Positions 28,037 through 37,656 of a stretch of 64,000 bases of DNA are shown piece after piece. How positions within the stretch are numbered: position 1 is the first letter of the stretch; every line of letters starts with the position of its first letter. The notes under the pieces are model-generated. The model was not told the DNA's origin, did no database searches, and saw only the letters and a program-made list of their open reading frames with translations. The DNA is from DATFDN01 sp963762525. GTDB lineage: Bacteria; Pseudomonadota; Alphaproteobacteria; Acetobacterales; Acetobacteraceae. The position numbers and the translations under genes were made by a program. The stretch lies in the NCBI GenBank assembly GCA_963762525.1, contig CAVXKT010000002.1, forward strand, positions 248,001-312,000, in the 5' to 3' direction.

Positions 28037-29291
28037 ATGATCCGCAGCCTGCTCGCCGCCGCTCTGTTGCTGGGCAGCGTGGCATTCGCCCGCCCGGTGC
28101 CGGCCGCCGATGCCCCGCCCATCACCATCGGCTTCTCGATGTCGCTCAGTGGCGGGCTCGCCCCCAACGGCAAGGCGGCGTTGCTGGCGATGCAGATCTG
28201 GGCCGCGGACACCAATGCGCAGGGCGGGCTGCTCGGCCGCCCGGTGAAGCTCGACTACTACGACGACCAGAGCAATCCGGCGCAGGTTCCGGGGATCTAC
28301 ACCAAGCTCCTGGACGTCGATAAGGTCGATCTGGTGATCAGCAGCTACGCGTACGAACATGATCGCCCCGGCGATGCCGGTCATCATCCAGCATCGGCGG
28401 ACCTTCCTCGGGCTGCTCGGCCTCGACGTTAACAGCAAATTCCATTACGATCGTTACTTCTCCATGACGCCCACCGGCGGCCCGCATCCGAAGCAAAGCT
28501 TCTCGTTGCCGTTCTTCGACATCGCCGCGGGGATGCAACCGAAGCCGGTTCGTCTCGCACTCGTCGGCGCCGATGCCGAGTTTCCGAAGAACGCGCTCGA
28601 CGGCGCGCGCGAGCTCGCCAAGGAGCACGGGTTCAGCATCGTCTACGATCGCAGCTACCCGCCGAGCACCGCCGATTTCAGCCCGATCGTGCGCGCCATG
28701 CAGGCGACGAACCCCGACGTGATCTTCGTCGCCTCCTACCCGCCCGACACCGTCGGCATGATCCGCGCCGCGCGCGAGGCGGGGCTGAAGACCCGGCTGT
28801 TCGGCGGCGGCATGGTCGGGCTGCAGTCGACGGCGATCAAGACGCAGATGGGAGAGATGCTGAACGGCATCGTGGACTACGACTTCTGGCTGCCGCTCGG
28901 GCGCTATAAGACGCCGGAAGCGATGGCGTTCCTCAAAACGTATCAGGCCAAGGCCGGACCGGCCGGGGTGGACACGCTCGGCTACTATCTGCCGCCCTTC
29001 GCCTATGCGGACATGCAGGTCCTGGCCGAGGCGATCACCGCCACCAACAGCCTCGATGACGCCAAGCGCGCCGAGTATCTGCGCTCGCACACGTTCCAGA
29101 CCGTTGTCGGCCCGATCACCTTCGCCCCGGGCGGCGAATGGACCGAGGCGCGCGTTCTCGAGGTGCAGTTTCAGGGCGTCAGCGGCCATGACGTGGCACA
29201 GTTCGAGAACCCGGAGACCGAGGTGATCCTGTTCCCGGCCGAGTACAAGTCCGGCGATCTGCGCGCGCCGTATCAGGACGCGCAGCACTGA
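28037..29291 (+). pseudogene. LivK-type ABC substrate-binding protein, frameshifted
   Basis: Periplasmic solute-binding protein of the branched-chain amino acid/aromatic acid family (Peripla_BP_6), about 417 residues. A signal peptide (residues 1-26, LLAAALLLGSVAFARP) is followed by ITIGFSMSLSGGLAPNGKA, DDQSNPAQVPG, then in the second frame MIAPAMPVIIQH, TFLGLLGL, ADAEFPKNALDGAR, ATNPDVIFVASYPPDT. One extra base near 28350 (GCGTACGAAC) breaks the frame. ATG 28037 follows GGGAGGA. No permease or ATPase genes are adjacent, so it is an orphan binding protein; ligand unknown. Confidence 0.85.
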
Positions 29292-29304
29292 GCGGAGATC
29301 CGAG

Positions 29305-30043
29305 ATGCACGAGCCGCAGAAGGTCCTGCTGCTGACCGGCGCCAGCCGCGGAATCGGGCACGCGGCGGTGAAGCGGTTTAGCGACGGCGGCTGGCGGGTG
29401 CTGACGATCTCGCGCCATCCTTTCGATCCGCGTTGCCCGTGGGAGGGTGGCGCGCGCAACCACATCCAGCTCGATCTGTCGGACGTCGGGCGTCTGCACG
29501 CCGCCATCCCGCGCATCCGCGAGGTGGCGGAGGGGCGCCTCGACGCACTCATCAACAACGCCGCGATCTCGCCCAAGAGCCCGACCGAGACGAAGATCTC
29601 CAGCCTCGAGATGCCCTATGCCGACTGGCTGCACATCTTCAACGTCAATCTGTTCGCCGCCGTGGCGCTGGTACAGGGATTGAAGGATCACCTGATCGAA
29701 TCGCGCGGCAGCGTGGTCAACATCACCTCGATCGTGAGCTCGCGCGTGCATCCCTTCGCCTCCGCCGCCTATGCCTGTTCCAAGGCGGCGCTGGGGGCGC
29801 TCACGCGGGAGATGGCGAGCGAGCTGGGCGCCAGCGGCGTCCGGGTGAACGCGGTCTCGCCGGGGGAGATCGAGACCTCGATTCTCTCGCCGGGCACCGA
29901 TGATTTCGTCGAGCGGACGGTGCCGATGCGGCGGATGGGCCAGCCGCGCGAGGTTGCCGAGCTGCTGTTCTTCCTGTGCTCCGACAACGCCCGCTATATC
30001 ACCGGCTCGGAGATGTTCATCGACGGCGGCCAGCACGTTATGA
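29305..30043 (+). CDS. SDR-family oxidoreductase
   Basis: Classical short-chain dehydrogenase of about 245 residues. TGASRGIG at residues 11-18, NNAAIS near 88, catalytic S of NITSIVSS, YACSK (YxxxK) near 156, and the C-terminal MFIDGGQHV end of the family are visible. As written the frame does not stop there but runs to 30165 through foreign residues; removing one T of CACGTTATGA gives QHV and a TGA at 30041-30043, three bases before the cytochrome start. I therefore place the end at 30043 and suspect one inserted base. Substrate unknown. It lies 13 bp behind the binding-protein gene. Confidence 0.83.
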
Positions 30044-30046
30044 TCG

Positions 30047-31128
30047 ATGCCGGTCTGGGATCGCGGATTACGCGCTTTCCACTGGGCGCTCGATCGTCGC
30101 CGTCCTGTTCTCGCTGGTCACCGGGTTGCTGGTGCCGATCACGTGGCTGCGCTGGCATCTGGTGAGCGGCGGCATCATCGCCGGCCTGCTTCTGTTCCGC
30201 TGCGTCTGGGGCGCTCTCGGGACCACCCATGCGCGGTTCGCGAGCTTCGCGTATCGGCCGCGCGACGTCTCGGGCCATCTGCGGCGCGTGCTCGCCGGGC
30301 AACCCGACTCCTATCTCGGCCATAATCCGCTCGGCGCCATGATGGTGTTCGCGCTGCTCGCCGTGCTCGCGGTATTGATCGCGACCGGCACGGTGGCGCT
30401 CGGCGGGATGGTGAAGCAGGGTCCCGCCCGCGCCTTCACCCACTTCGCCCTCGGCGAGAGCGCGCTGCAAATCCATTACTGGGTGGCGATCCTGCTCGCG
30501 GTGATGATCGGGGCGCATTTCGCGGGGGTGTTGCTGGAGAGCAAACTCACGCGCGAGAACCTCGCTCGCGCCATGGTGACGGGGCGCAAGGTCGGCAGCG
30601 CGGCGGCATCGCCGATCCGCTCGGCGCCGGTGCTCGCCGCTTGCATCGTGATCGGCGGGCTGGCCGGCGGCGGCTTTGCGATCCGCGCGCTCGCTAATCT
30701 GCCGGCGCGCGGCGTGCCGCCGCCGGAGGAAGACCCGGAATGGGCGGAGCAATGCGGCGCCTGTCACTTCGCCTATCCGCCGAGCCTCGCGCCGGCGGCG
30801 GTATGGACTGCGATCCTGGGCGATCTGCACCACCATTTCGGCAACAGCGACGCCAGCCTCGGCCCCGACATCATTGCCCGGTTCCGCGCCTACGCGCTGG
30901 CGAATTCGGCCGAGCACTGGGACACGCTGCCGGCGCATGTCTTCCGTCGTCCGCGATCCGGCCGACCCCGGGCGCATCACCGCGACCCCTTACTGGCGGC
31001 AAGTCCACCGCGGAATTCCCGATACCGTATTCGATGCCGACGCGGTCGGCTCCCGGGGGGAGTGCGGCGCCTGTCACGGCGACGCCGCCCTCAGCCGGTT
31101 CGCCCCGCAGGCGATCCTGGTGCCGTAG
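30047..31128 (+). pseudogene. Cytochrome b561 fused to a dihaem cytochrome c domain, two frameshifts
   Basis: About 360 residues. The N-terminus MPVWDRGLRAFHWAL and later RCVWGALGTTHARFASF with HNPLGAMMVF and QIHYWVAILL form a four-helix b561-type membrane domain with haem histidines. After a fifth hydrophobic stretch the C-terminal part faces the periplasm and carries two CGACH haem-c motifs (near 30760 and 31065), as in the DHC family. It should carry electrons across or along the inner membrane; b561 and DHC are more often separate genes. Extra bases near 30095 and 30945 break the frame. ATG 30047 gives the standard b561 start. Confidence 0.8.
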
Positions 31129-31132
31129 GCTC

Positions 31133-32081
31133 GTGAGCGATCCGCTTCCGATCGCGGTGCTGACCGGCTTCCTCGGCAGCGGCAAGACGACGTTTCTTCG
31201 CCGCGTTCTGGCCGCGCCGGGAATGGCGGAGACGGCGGTCGTCATCAACGAGTTCGGCGCCGTCGGCCTCGATCACCTGCTGGTGGAGGCGAGCCCCGAC
31301 GAGATCGTGCAACTGCCGAGCGGGTGCCTCTGCTGCGCGGTGCGGCAGGATCTGGTGCGCACGCTGCGCCGTTTGCTGGCTCGCTGCGCCGAAGATAAGC
31401 CGTTCCGCCGCCTGGTCATCGAAACCAGCGGCTTGGCGGAGCCGGCGCCCATTCTCTCGACGCTCGCCGCCGACCCGATGCTCGAGCGTGAGCTGCGCCT
31501 GGTCGCGGTGGTCACGACGGTCGATGTAACGGGCGGCCCGGCCACGCTCGACCGCTACGCCGAGGCGACGGCGCAAGCCGTGGTCGCCGACCGCCTGCTG
31601 CTGACCAAAACCGATCTCGCGCCGCCACCCGCGGCATTCGTTGAAACTCTGTCGGCGCTCAATCCGACGGCCGAGATCGGCGAGGCGCGCGCCGCCGATC
31701 CGGCGCGGGCGCTGTTCGGCGCCGTCGCCACGGGCGACCCGCCCGCGCCTGTTCGCCGCCGCCGTCCACACGCACGGCATCGGCAGCTGCGCGCTTACGC
31801 TGCGCCGCGCCATGACGCGGCTGGAGTTCGCGAAGGCCCTGGGCGGGCTGGCGCGCGAGCGCGGCGAGGATCTGCTGCGGGTCAAGGGCATCGTCGCCTT
31901 CGCCGATACCGATCGCCCGGCCGCGATTCATGCCGTGCAACACACCCTCTATCCGCCCGATTGGCTGGCCGGATGGCCCGATGCCGATCACACGAGCCGG
32001 CTGGTGTTCATCACCCGCGACATCCCGAACGCCGAAATCATCGCCCGCTTCGAAGCCGGCGATCCCGCCCTGATCGGCTGA
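31133..32081 (+). pseudogene. CobW/P47K-family GTP-binding metal chaperone, frameshifted
   Basis: About 315 residues of a CobW-domain GTPase. Walker A GFLGSGKTT is at residues 12-20, the metal-binding GCLCC motif near 64-68, ETSGLAEP near 100, and the guanine motif TKTD near 163. The C-terminal CobW domain (HTHGIGSCAL, FADTDRPAAIHAVQH) is in the next frame. One extra C near 31742 causes the break. The GTG start at 31133 lies 5 bp behind the cytochrome stop. COG0523 proteins deliver zinc or other metals to enzymes; the client is not evident here. Confidence 0.83.
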
Positions 32082-32086
32082 AAACG

Positions 32087-32553
32087 TTAGCCATCGAGCC
32101 GCTTCCAGTTCGCGGCGGTGAAGCCGCGCGGATCGACGTCTCGCACCTGCCGCTGCGGCACCGCCGTGCGGCCGTCGCAGCGCCAAGCGTAGATCGTCGC
32201 GTGACCGGTGGCGAACAGCGGAATGAATGCGGCGCCGGGGTGCGAGCGGCACCAGAAGTTGCCGCCGGCGCTCGTTCTCAGCGTATCCGCCTTGCCGCAA
32301 TTCAGGTTGGCGCCCGTCATGCAGGCGAGCACGGCGCCGCCGTCGCAGCGCAGAACGGTCTGCCGCGTCGATCTGCTCCGGCGTCATGCGGACGCGAAAG
32401 GCCGCCGCAATCGCCGGAACCATGGCCGCCGGCGCCGGCCGCAGCGTGTCGTCCGTTCCGTTGCGGCGGCAGAAATCCCCGGGGTTGGCGCTCGCCGCCG
32501 ACGTCGAGCAGGAGCCAGAAGCACAACGTCGCCATCGCAAGCCGAAACTTCAT
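32087..32553 (-). pseudogene. Cysteine-rich exported hypothetical protein, two frameshifts
   Basis: About 155 residues. Residues 1-20 (MKFRLAMATLCFWLLLD) form a signal peptide. Joining three frames gives GDFCRRNGTDDTLRPAP, FRVRMTPEQID, CMTGANLNCGKADT, NFWCRSHPGA and a C-terminal GHATIYAWRC.G, with about six cysteines that could pair in the periplasm. Frame changes fall near 32500 and 32345, both equal to one extra base. I do not recognise a family. It is convergent with the CobW gene. Confidence 0.5.
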
Positions 32554-32630
32554 GCCCGCCCCGCGCCTTCCGGTTTAACCCCATACACGATACAATCCGA
32601 CTTCGCCGACACGGCGGAACGGAGAAATTC

Positions 32631-34281
32631 ATGCCGAGCGACTACACTGTAGGCGACCTGGTCGCCGAGTTCCTATCGCCTGCGAAGTCTCCACCGTGTT
32701 CGGCATCGCCTCGGTCCACAACATCCCGATGCTGGACGCGATCGGGCGGCGCAACGCCATCCGCTTCATGATGGCGCGGGGCGAGCTGGGCGGAGCGCAC
32801 ATGGCCGACGGCTACGCGCGCGCCTCCGGCGAATTGGGCGTCATCTTCTCCTCCACCGGGCCCGGTGCCGCCAACGCCGTCGGCGGTTTGATCGAGGCGC
32901 GTTTCGCCTCGTCGCCGGTTCTGCACATCACCGGGCACACCGCGACCCGTCACGCCGACCGGGAAGTCGGGACGGTGCATGATCCGGTCGATCAGCTCGG
33001 GATGCTGCGCTCGGTTTGCAAATCCGCTTATCGGACGCGCGCCGCGCAACAGACGCTGGGCATCCTGACCCGGGCCGCAACCGAAGCGCTGACCGCGCCG
33101 ATGGGGCCGGTGAGCGTCGAAGATTCCGATCGACATCCAGCGCGTTGCGATCGAGCGGCCGGCTTTGCTCGACAGCTTCTCGCTGCCGCTACCGCCGCCG
33201 CGCGCGCCGAGCGAGGCGGAGCTTGACGAGCTGGCGGCGCGGGTGAAGCGGGCGCGTCGTCCGATGCTATGGGTGGGCGCCGGCGCGCGCGAGAGCGGCC
33301 GCGAGGTGCGGCGCCTGCTCGATCTCGGCTTCACCATGGTCAACAGCCTGCAAGGCCGGGGCATCGTGCCGGAGGACGATCCGCGCAGCCTCGGCGCGCT
33401 GCACGGCAACGGCATGCCGGCAATCCAGGCCTTCTACGAGACGGTCGATCTGCTGCTGGTGGTGGGGGCGCGCGTGCGCGGTCAGGAGACCGGCGATTTC
33501 GCGGTCAAGCTGCCGGCCAATCTGATCCAGATCGACGTCGATCCGCTGGCCAACGGACGCACGCACGCCAACCAATATTTCGTCTGCGGCGATGCGCGGC
33601 TGGCGCTGTCGGGCTTGCTTAACCGGCTGGACGGGTTCCGCGCCGATCCGAACTATCAGCGCGAATTCGCCGATCTGCGCGCCCGCGCGCGGGCGGACTT
33701 CCTCGCCTCGCTCGGCATGTATGGGAGCTTTTCGGAGCAACTGCGCGCGGTGCTGCCGCAAGATGCGATCTGGGCGCGCGACATGACGCAGAGCAACAGC
33801 TACCTGGGGAAACCGGGTTTTTCCGCTGAACGATCCGCGCCAGAACGTCTATCCGGTGGGCGCCGGGATCGGCCAGGGGCTTTGTCTCGGCATCGGCGCG
33901 GCGGCGGCGGCGAACGGGCGCAAGACGATCGTGCTCACCGGCGACGGCGGCTTCTTCCTCAACCCCGGCGAGCTGTGGACGGCGTTGCAGGAGAAGCTCG
34001 ATATGACCGTGGTGGTGATGAACGACCAGGGCTACGGCGTCATCAAGCGCATTCAGGATACGACGCAAGGCCGGCGCTTCTTCGCCGATCTGCAAAGCCC
34101 CGACCTCGGCAAGCTGGCGGCGCTGGCGGAGATACCGTTCTGGAAGGTGGAGCGCGCCGAGGAGTTCGGCGCCACCGTCGCCGAGGCGCTGGCGCACCGG
34201 GGCGTGAGCATGGTCGAGGTGGACATGAGCAAGGTGGGCGAGTTCCCGCCCTACTATCCGTTCAACCAGCGGCGAGGGTGA
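32631..34281 (+). pseudogene. Thiamine-diphosphate enzyme (acetolactate synthase-like), three frameshifts
   Basis: About 550 residues with the three-domain TPP-enzyme layout. The N-terminal domain (DLVAEFLS, FGIASVHNIP, ARGELGGAHMADGYARASG, FSSTGPGAANAVGG) holds a glutamate at the ARGE position. A central domain follows, then a C-terminal TPP domain with GDGGFF and MND about 30 residues later. Frame changes near 32680 (-1), 33120 (GAAG for GAG, +1) and 33812 (GGGG for GGG, +1). It would decarboxylate a 2-keto acid; benzoylformate decarboxylase and acetolactate synthase relatives share these motifs. It is co-transcribed with the oxaloacetate decarboxylase-like gene 22 bp downstream. Confidence 0.82.
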
Positions 34282-34303
34282 ACCCGGAGGGGTGGAGGCG
34301 CAC

Positions 34304-35165
34304 ATGCACTGGACCGATCGCCGCGAACGCTTCCGGGCCGTCCTGGCGGGCGATGCCTGTGTCCATCCCGGCTCCGTCTTCGATCCGATCTCGGCCCGCA
34401 TCGCCGAGGATCTCGGCTTCGAAGTCGGGATGTTCGCCGGCTCCATCGCCTCCTTCACCGTGCTCGGCGCGCCCGACATCATCCTCCTGACCTTGACCGA
34501 GTTCGCGCAGCAGGCGCTTACGCATCAACCGCGCCGGCAAGCTGCCGCTGCTGGTCGATGCCGACCATGGCTACGGCAACGCACTGAATGTGATGCGCAC
34601 GGTGCGGGAGCTGGAGACGGCCGGTGTCGCCGCGCTCACTATCGAGGATACGGCTCTGCCGCGCCGCTTCGGCAGCGCGAAGCCGGCGCTGATCCCGCTC
34701 GACGAAGGGGTGGGCAAGATGCGCGCAGCGTTGTCGGCGCGCGAGGACAAGGCGCTGTCGATCATCGGCCGCACCAGTGCCGCCGCGATCAACGGCATCG
34801 AGGACGCCATCGCGCGGGCGCGCGCCTACGAGCAGGCGGGCGTTGACGGGCTGTTCCTCGCCGGCGGGCTGACCCGCGAGACGCTCGAGGCGATCTCCGA
34901 CGCGGTCCGCATTCCGCTGCTGCTGGGCGGAGTGCCCGCGGAGTTGCAGGACAAGACCTATCTCGCCGCCAAGCGCGTGCGGATCGCCTTGCAGGGACAC
35001 CAGCCCTTCGCCGCCGCCGTGCAGGCGATCTACGCCACCCTGAAGGCGCTTCGCGAAGGCACCCCGCCCGCCAAGCTGCAAGGCGTGGCTTCGCCGGCAC
35101 TGATGAAACAGCTCACGCGCGAGGCGGAATACGACGCCCGGACGCGAGACTTCCTGGGCGGCTGA
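34304..35165 (+). pseudogene. Oxaloacetate decarboxylase-like (ICL/PEP mutase superfamily), frameshifted
   Basis: About 287 residues of the isocitrate lyase/PEP mutase superfamily. HPGSVFDPISARIAEDLGFE, MFAGSIASFTVLGAPD, DADHGYGNALNVMRTV and ALTIEDT match the PA4872-type oxaloacetate decarboxylase subgroup rather than isocitrate lyase (no KKCGH) or PEP mutase. It decarboxylates oxaloacetate to pyruvate with Mg. One extra A near 34516 (CTTACGCATC for CTTCGCATC) breaks the frame. ATG 34304 follows GGTGGAGG. With the upstream TPP enzyme it suggests a small keto-acid pathway. Confidence 0.83.
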
Positions 35166-35168
35166 GCC

Positions 35169-35339
35169 TCAAGCGCCGCCGATCGCGCGGACGATCTTGC
35201 CGGTGCCGCCGCATTTCGGGCACTCGCCGCCGCGCAGCCGACCGCTGCCGTGGCACTCCGGGCAGATGTCCTCGCCGGTGCCCTCGGTTCCGGGGGGCGC
35301 CTCGTCACCCGGGTTCATCCGTGACTTCTCCTCGGCCAT
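35169..35339 (-). CDS. Mini zinc-ribbon protein with DnaJ-type CxxCxGxG repeats
   Basis: A 56-residue protein: an acidic/proline N-terminus, then CPECHGSG and CPKCGGTG twelve residues apart, the same motif as the DnaJ zinc-binding domain, enough for one zinc. No J domain is present. ATG 35339 is preferred over the adjacent ATG 35342 because AGGAG is six bases before it. It is divergent from the small heat-shock gene, so a role in protein quality control is possible (inference). Confidence 0.7.
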   Translation of the reverse strand: MAEEKSRMNPGDEAPPGTEGTGEDICPECHGSGRLRGGECPKCGGTGKIVRAIGGA

Positions 35340-35406
35340 CATCCGCTCCTGATCCGCACCGCGGCTTGAACGGTCGGGCGGCGCGCCGGTTCGCCGGGCG
35401 CAACCC

Positions 35407-35435
35407 CTTGCGCGGGCGCCATTCGCCTCCCATCT
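35407..35435 (+). promoter_or_regulatory. Possible sigma-32 heat-shock promoter
   Basis: CTTGCGC at 35407-35413 and CCCATCT at 35429-35435, 15 bp apart, resemble the CTTGAAA/CCCCATNT heat-shock consensus. It sits about 60 bp ahead of the Hsp20 start. Recognised by eye only. Confidence 0.45.
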
Positions 35436-35478
35436 CGACCGGTGTCGGGATGCCAAAAAGGGTTCCGATGACGCTTCG

Positions 35479-35498
35479 CTCTGCGACAGAGGGGGCCC
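35479..35498 (+). promoter_or_regulatory. Hairpin over the Hsp20 ribosome-binding site
   Basis: CTCTG-CGA-CAGAG forms a five-bp stem whose right arm runs into the GGGG ribosome-binding stretch just before ATG 35499. Such a structure could melt on heating and act as a simple RNA thermometer; this is inference from sequence alone. Confidence 0.35.
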
Positions 35499-35951
35499 AT
35501 GACGACAAGGTTGTTCACATCGCCGCTGTTCCTCGGGTTCGATCATCTCGAGCAAATGCTCGAGCGCGCCTCCAAGACCTCGGCTGATGGCTATCCCCCC
35601 TACAATATCGAGCAGCTCAGCGCTACCGGGCTGCGCATCACGCTCGCCGTCGCGGGGTTCTCGATGGACGACCTGCAGATCACGCAGGAGGACAACCAAC
35701 TGGTGATCCGGGGCCGCCAGGCCGACGACGCGCAGGAGCGTGTGTTTCTGCATCGCGGCATCGCCGGGCGGCAGTTCCAGCGCGCTTTCGTGCTCGCCGA
35801 GGGCATCGAGGTGCGCGGCGCTTGGCTCGATAACGGGCTGCTGCATGTCGATCTCGTGCGCCCGCAGCCGGAGCCGAAGGTCAAGACCATCGAGATCAGA
35901 CGCACGACCGCCGGTGGGGCCGTGTCCACGATCGACCGGGAGGCCGATTGA
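35499..35951 (+). CDS. Hsp20/IbpA-type small heat-shock protein
   Basis: A 150-residue alpha-crystallin-domain chaperone that holds unfolding proteins. PPYNIEQL starts the domain near residue 33; GLRITLAVAGFSMDDLQI, EDNQLVIRGR and FLHRGIAGRQFQRAF follow, with the L-x-V type GLLHVDL strand near the end. ATG 35499 has AGAGGGGG just upstream. A DUF1150 gene follows 62 bp downstream, the standard alphaproteobacterial arrangement. Possible heat-shock promoter and hairpin lie upstream. Confidence 0.9.
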   Translation: MTTRLFTSPLFLGFDHLEQMLERASKTSADGYPPYNIEQLSATGLRITLAVAGFSMDDLQITQEDNQLVIRGRQADDAQERVFLHRGIAGRQFQRAFVLAEGIEVRGAWLDNGLLHVDLVRPQPEPKVKTIEIRRTTAGGAVSTIDREAD

Positions 35952-36013
35952 AGCCGAGCCTCCGGTCTCATCGCGCGGGTGCCGAAATCGGGCCGGCGCA
36001 AAGGAGAGTAGAG

Positions 36014-36268
36014 ATGAACGCCAACACCGATCACGCCGACGAGCCAGCAGGGATGCGGATCGGCCTCGACATCCGCCACCTGTCGGAGGCGCAGCTCGCC
36101 CAGCTCGGGCTTCAGCAGGTCGCCTATATTCGCCCGATCGTCATGAACGGCGAGCCGCAGTTTGCCATCCACGCCGCCGACGGAACGCCGATGGCGGTGG
36201 CCGGTGATCGCGAGGTCGCGGTTGCAGCGGTGCTGCAACACGAGATGGTGCCGGCCTCGGTCCACTAG
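36014..36268 (+). CDS. DUF1150 family protein
   Basis: An 84-residue protein with the DUF1150 pattern: LSEAQLAQLGLQQVAYIRPI, then FAIHAADGTPMAVA with conserved hydrophobics. Members occur next to Hsp20 genes across alphaproteobacteria, so a chaperone-related role is suspected but not established. ATG 36014 follows AAGGAGA. Confidence 0.85.
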   Translation: MNANTDHADEPAGMRIGLDIRHLSEAQLAQLGLQQVAYIRPIVMNGEPQFAIHAADGTPMAVAGDREVAVAAVLQHEMVPASVH

Positions 36269-36274
36269 GCGGCC

Positions 36275-36685
36275 TTGCACGCCGAGGTCCGCCGCTTTCT
36301 GGAGACGAGCCGCGTCGGGCGGCTCGCCACGGCCGATGCCGACGGCGATCCGCATCTGATTCCGGTGTGCTACGCCCTCGACGGTGAGACGCTCTACGTG
36401 ACTATCGACGAGAAGCCGAAGCGCGGCGGCACGCTCAAGCGGCTGCGCAACATCGCCGAGAACCCGCGCGCGGCGCTGCTGGTCGATCATTACGACGAGG
36501 ACTGGAGCCGGCTCGGCTGGGTGATGCTTCGCGGCGGCGCCGAAATCCTGCGCGACGGATCGGAGCATGACCACGCTCAGGCATTGCTGCGGCATCGCTA
36601 CCGGCAATACGCCGTGATGGACTTGGCGCCGCTGCCGGTGATCGCGTTGCGAGTGCAGCGGGTGACGAGTTGGGGCGCCGTCTGA
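36275..36685 (+). CDS. PPOX-class flavin/F420-type oxidoreductase
   Basis: A 136-residue split-barrel protein of the pyridoxamine-phosphate-oxidase fold: FLETSRVGRLATADADGDPHLIPVC at the N-terminus, KPKRGGTLKRLRNI, and LLVDHYDEDWSRLGWVMLRG, the pattern of the TIGR03668-type group. It binds FMN or a deazaflavin; substrate unknown. The start is a TTG at 36275, six bases behind the DUF1150 stop; no ATG fits. It ends two bases from the convergent ureohydrolase. Confidence 0.78.
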   Translation: MHAEVRRFLETSRVGRLATADADGDPHLIPVCYALDGETLYVTIDEKPKRGGTLKRLRNIAENPRAALLVDHYDEDWSRLGWVMLRGGAEILRDGSEHDHAQALLRHRYRQYAVMDLAPLPVIALRVQRVTSWGAV

Positions 36686-36687
36686 TA

Positions 36688-37656
36688 TCAGGCTGCCTTC
36701 GCCCTCGCGCCTCGGCCAGCAAGCACAAAATCTCGAACAGCACCGAGGCGCCGTTGAACGCGGTCAGCGTACCCGACGTCGAACGGCGGCGAGACCTCCA
36801 CCAGATCGGCGCCGACGAAGTCGATGCCGCGCAGCGCACGCAACAGGCGCAGCGCCTCGCGCATGGTGAGGCCGCCGGCCTCCGGCGTGCCGGTGCCGGG
36901 AGCCTCGGCGGGGTCGAGGCTGTCGATGTCGAAGGAAAGATAGGTCGGGCCGTCGCCCGCGATCCTGCGCGCCTCCTCGGCGGCGAAGCGCCATCCCCGG
37001 TCATCGAACTCATCCATCGTCAGGACGCGCATTCCGCTCGCGCGGCTGAATTCCCACATCGCCGGGTCATTTGTGGTGCCGCGTATGCCGATTTGAATGA
37101 CCCGCGCGGGATCGAGGACACCGGCCTCCACCGCACGGCGGAACGGCGCTCCGTGATGCAGGCGCGAGCCCAAATAGTCGTCGCCGGTATCGGCATGCGC
37201 ATCGATATGAATCATGCCGACCGGACGCGCGGCGCCGACGGCGCGCAGGATCGGCAGGCTGATCGCGTGATCGCCGCCGACGCTCAGCGGTGTGATCCCG
37301 CATCCCACGACCTCGCGATAATATCTCGCGATCTCCTCCAACGCGCCGGCGAGCTCGTACGGCTGCTCGATCCAGCAATCGCCGAGGTCGCGAATGCGCA
37401 GCGTAGAGAACGGCGCGATGCCGGTCGCGGCATTGATCCGCCGCAGCAAGCTCGATTGCTCGCGCACCGCGCGCGGGCCGTGGCGCGTTCCCGAACGGTT
37501 GGTCACCCCACCGTCGAACGGAACGCCGATCAGGCCAATGTCCACCTCCGACCACGCTTCGGTGAACGGCACGCGGAAGAAGGTGGAGATGCCGCTGTAG
37601 CGCGGACGCGCCTGCGGATCGGACATTTCGGGATATTTCGTCGGCTGCTTGCTCAT
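36688..37656 (-). pseudogene. Agmatinase-family ureohydrolase with C-terminal frameshift
   Basis: About 320 residues of the arginase/agmatinase fold, which hydrolyses a guanidino compound to urea. The two-Mn site is intact: GGDHAISLP, DAHADTGDD and SFDIDSLDPAEAPGTGTPE. It resembles agmatinase/guanidinobutyrase rather than arginase. Near 36770 the frame shifts: VSPPFDVG should continue TLTAFNGASVLFEILCLLAE, which is one base out (GGGTACGCTG, extra T). The literal frame stops at 36688; the natural end is near 36700. ATG 37656 overlaps the acetate kinase stop (ATGA). Confidence 0.82.

Noticed and set aside
5901..35165. Phosphonate metabolism cluster (phnW, PEP-mutase-like and TPP genes)
   Set aside because: The genes are 27 kb apart, and the mutase-like protein has the oxaloacetate decarboxylase signature.
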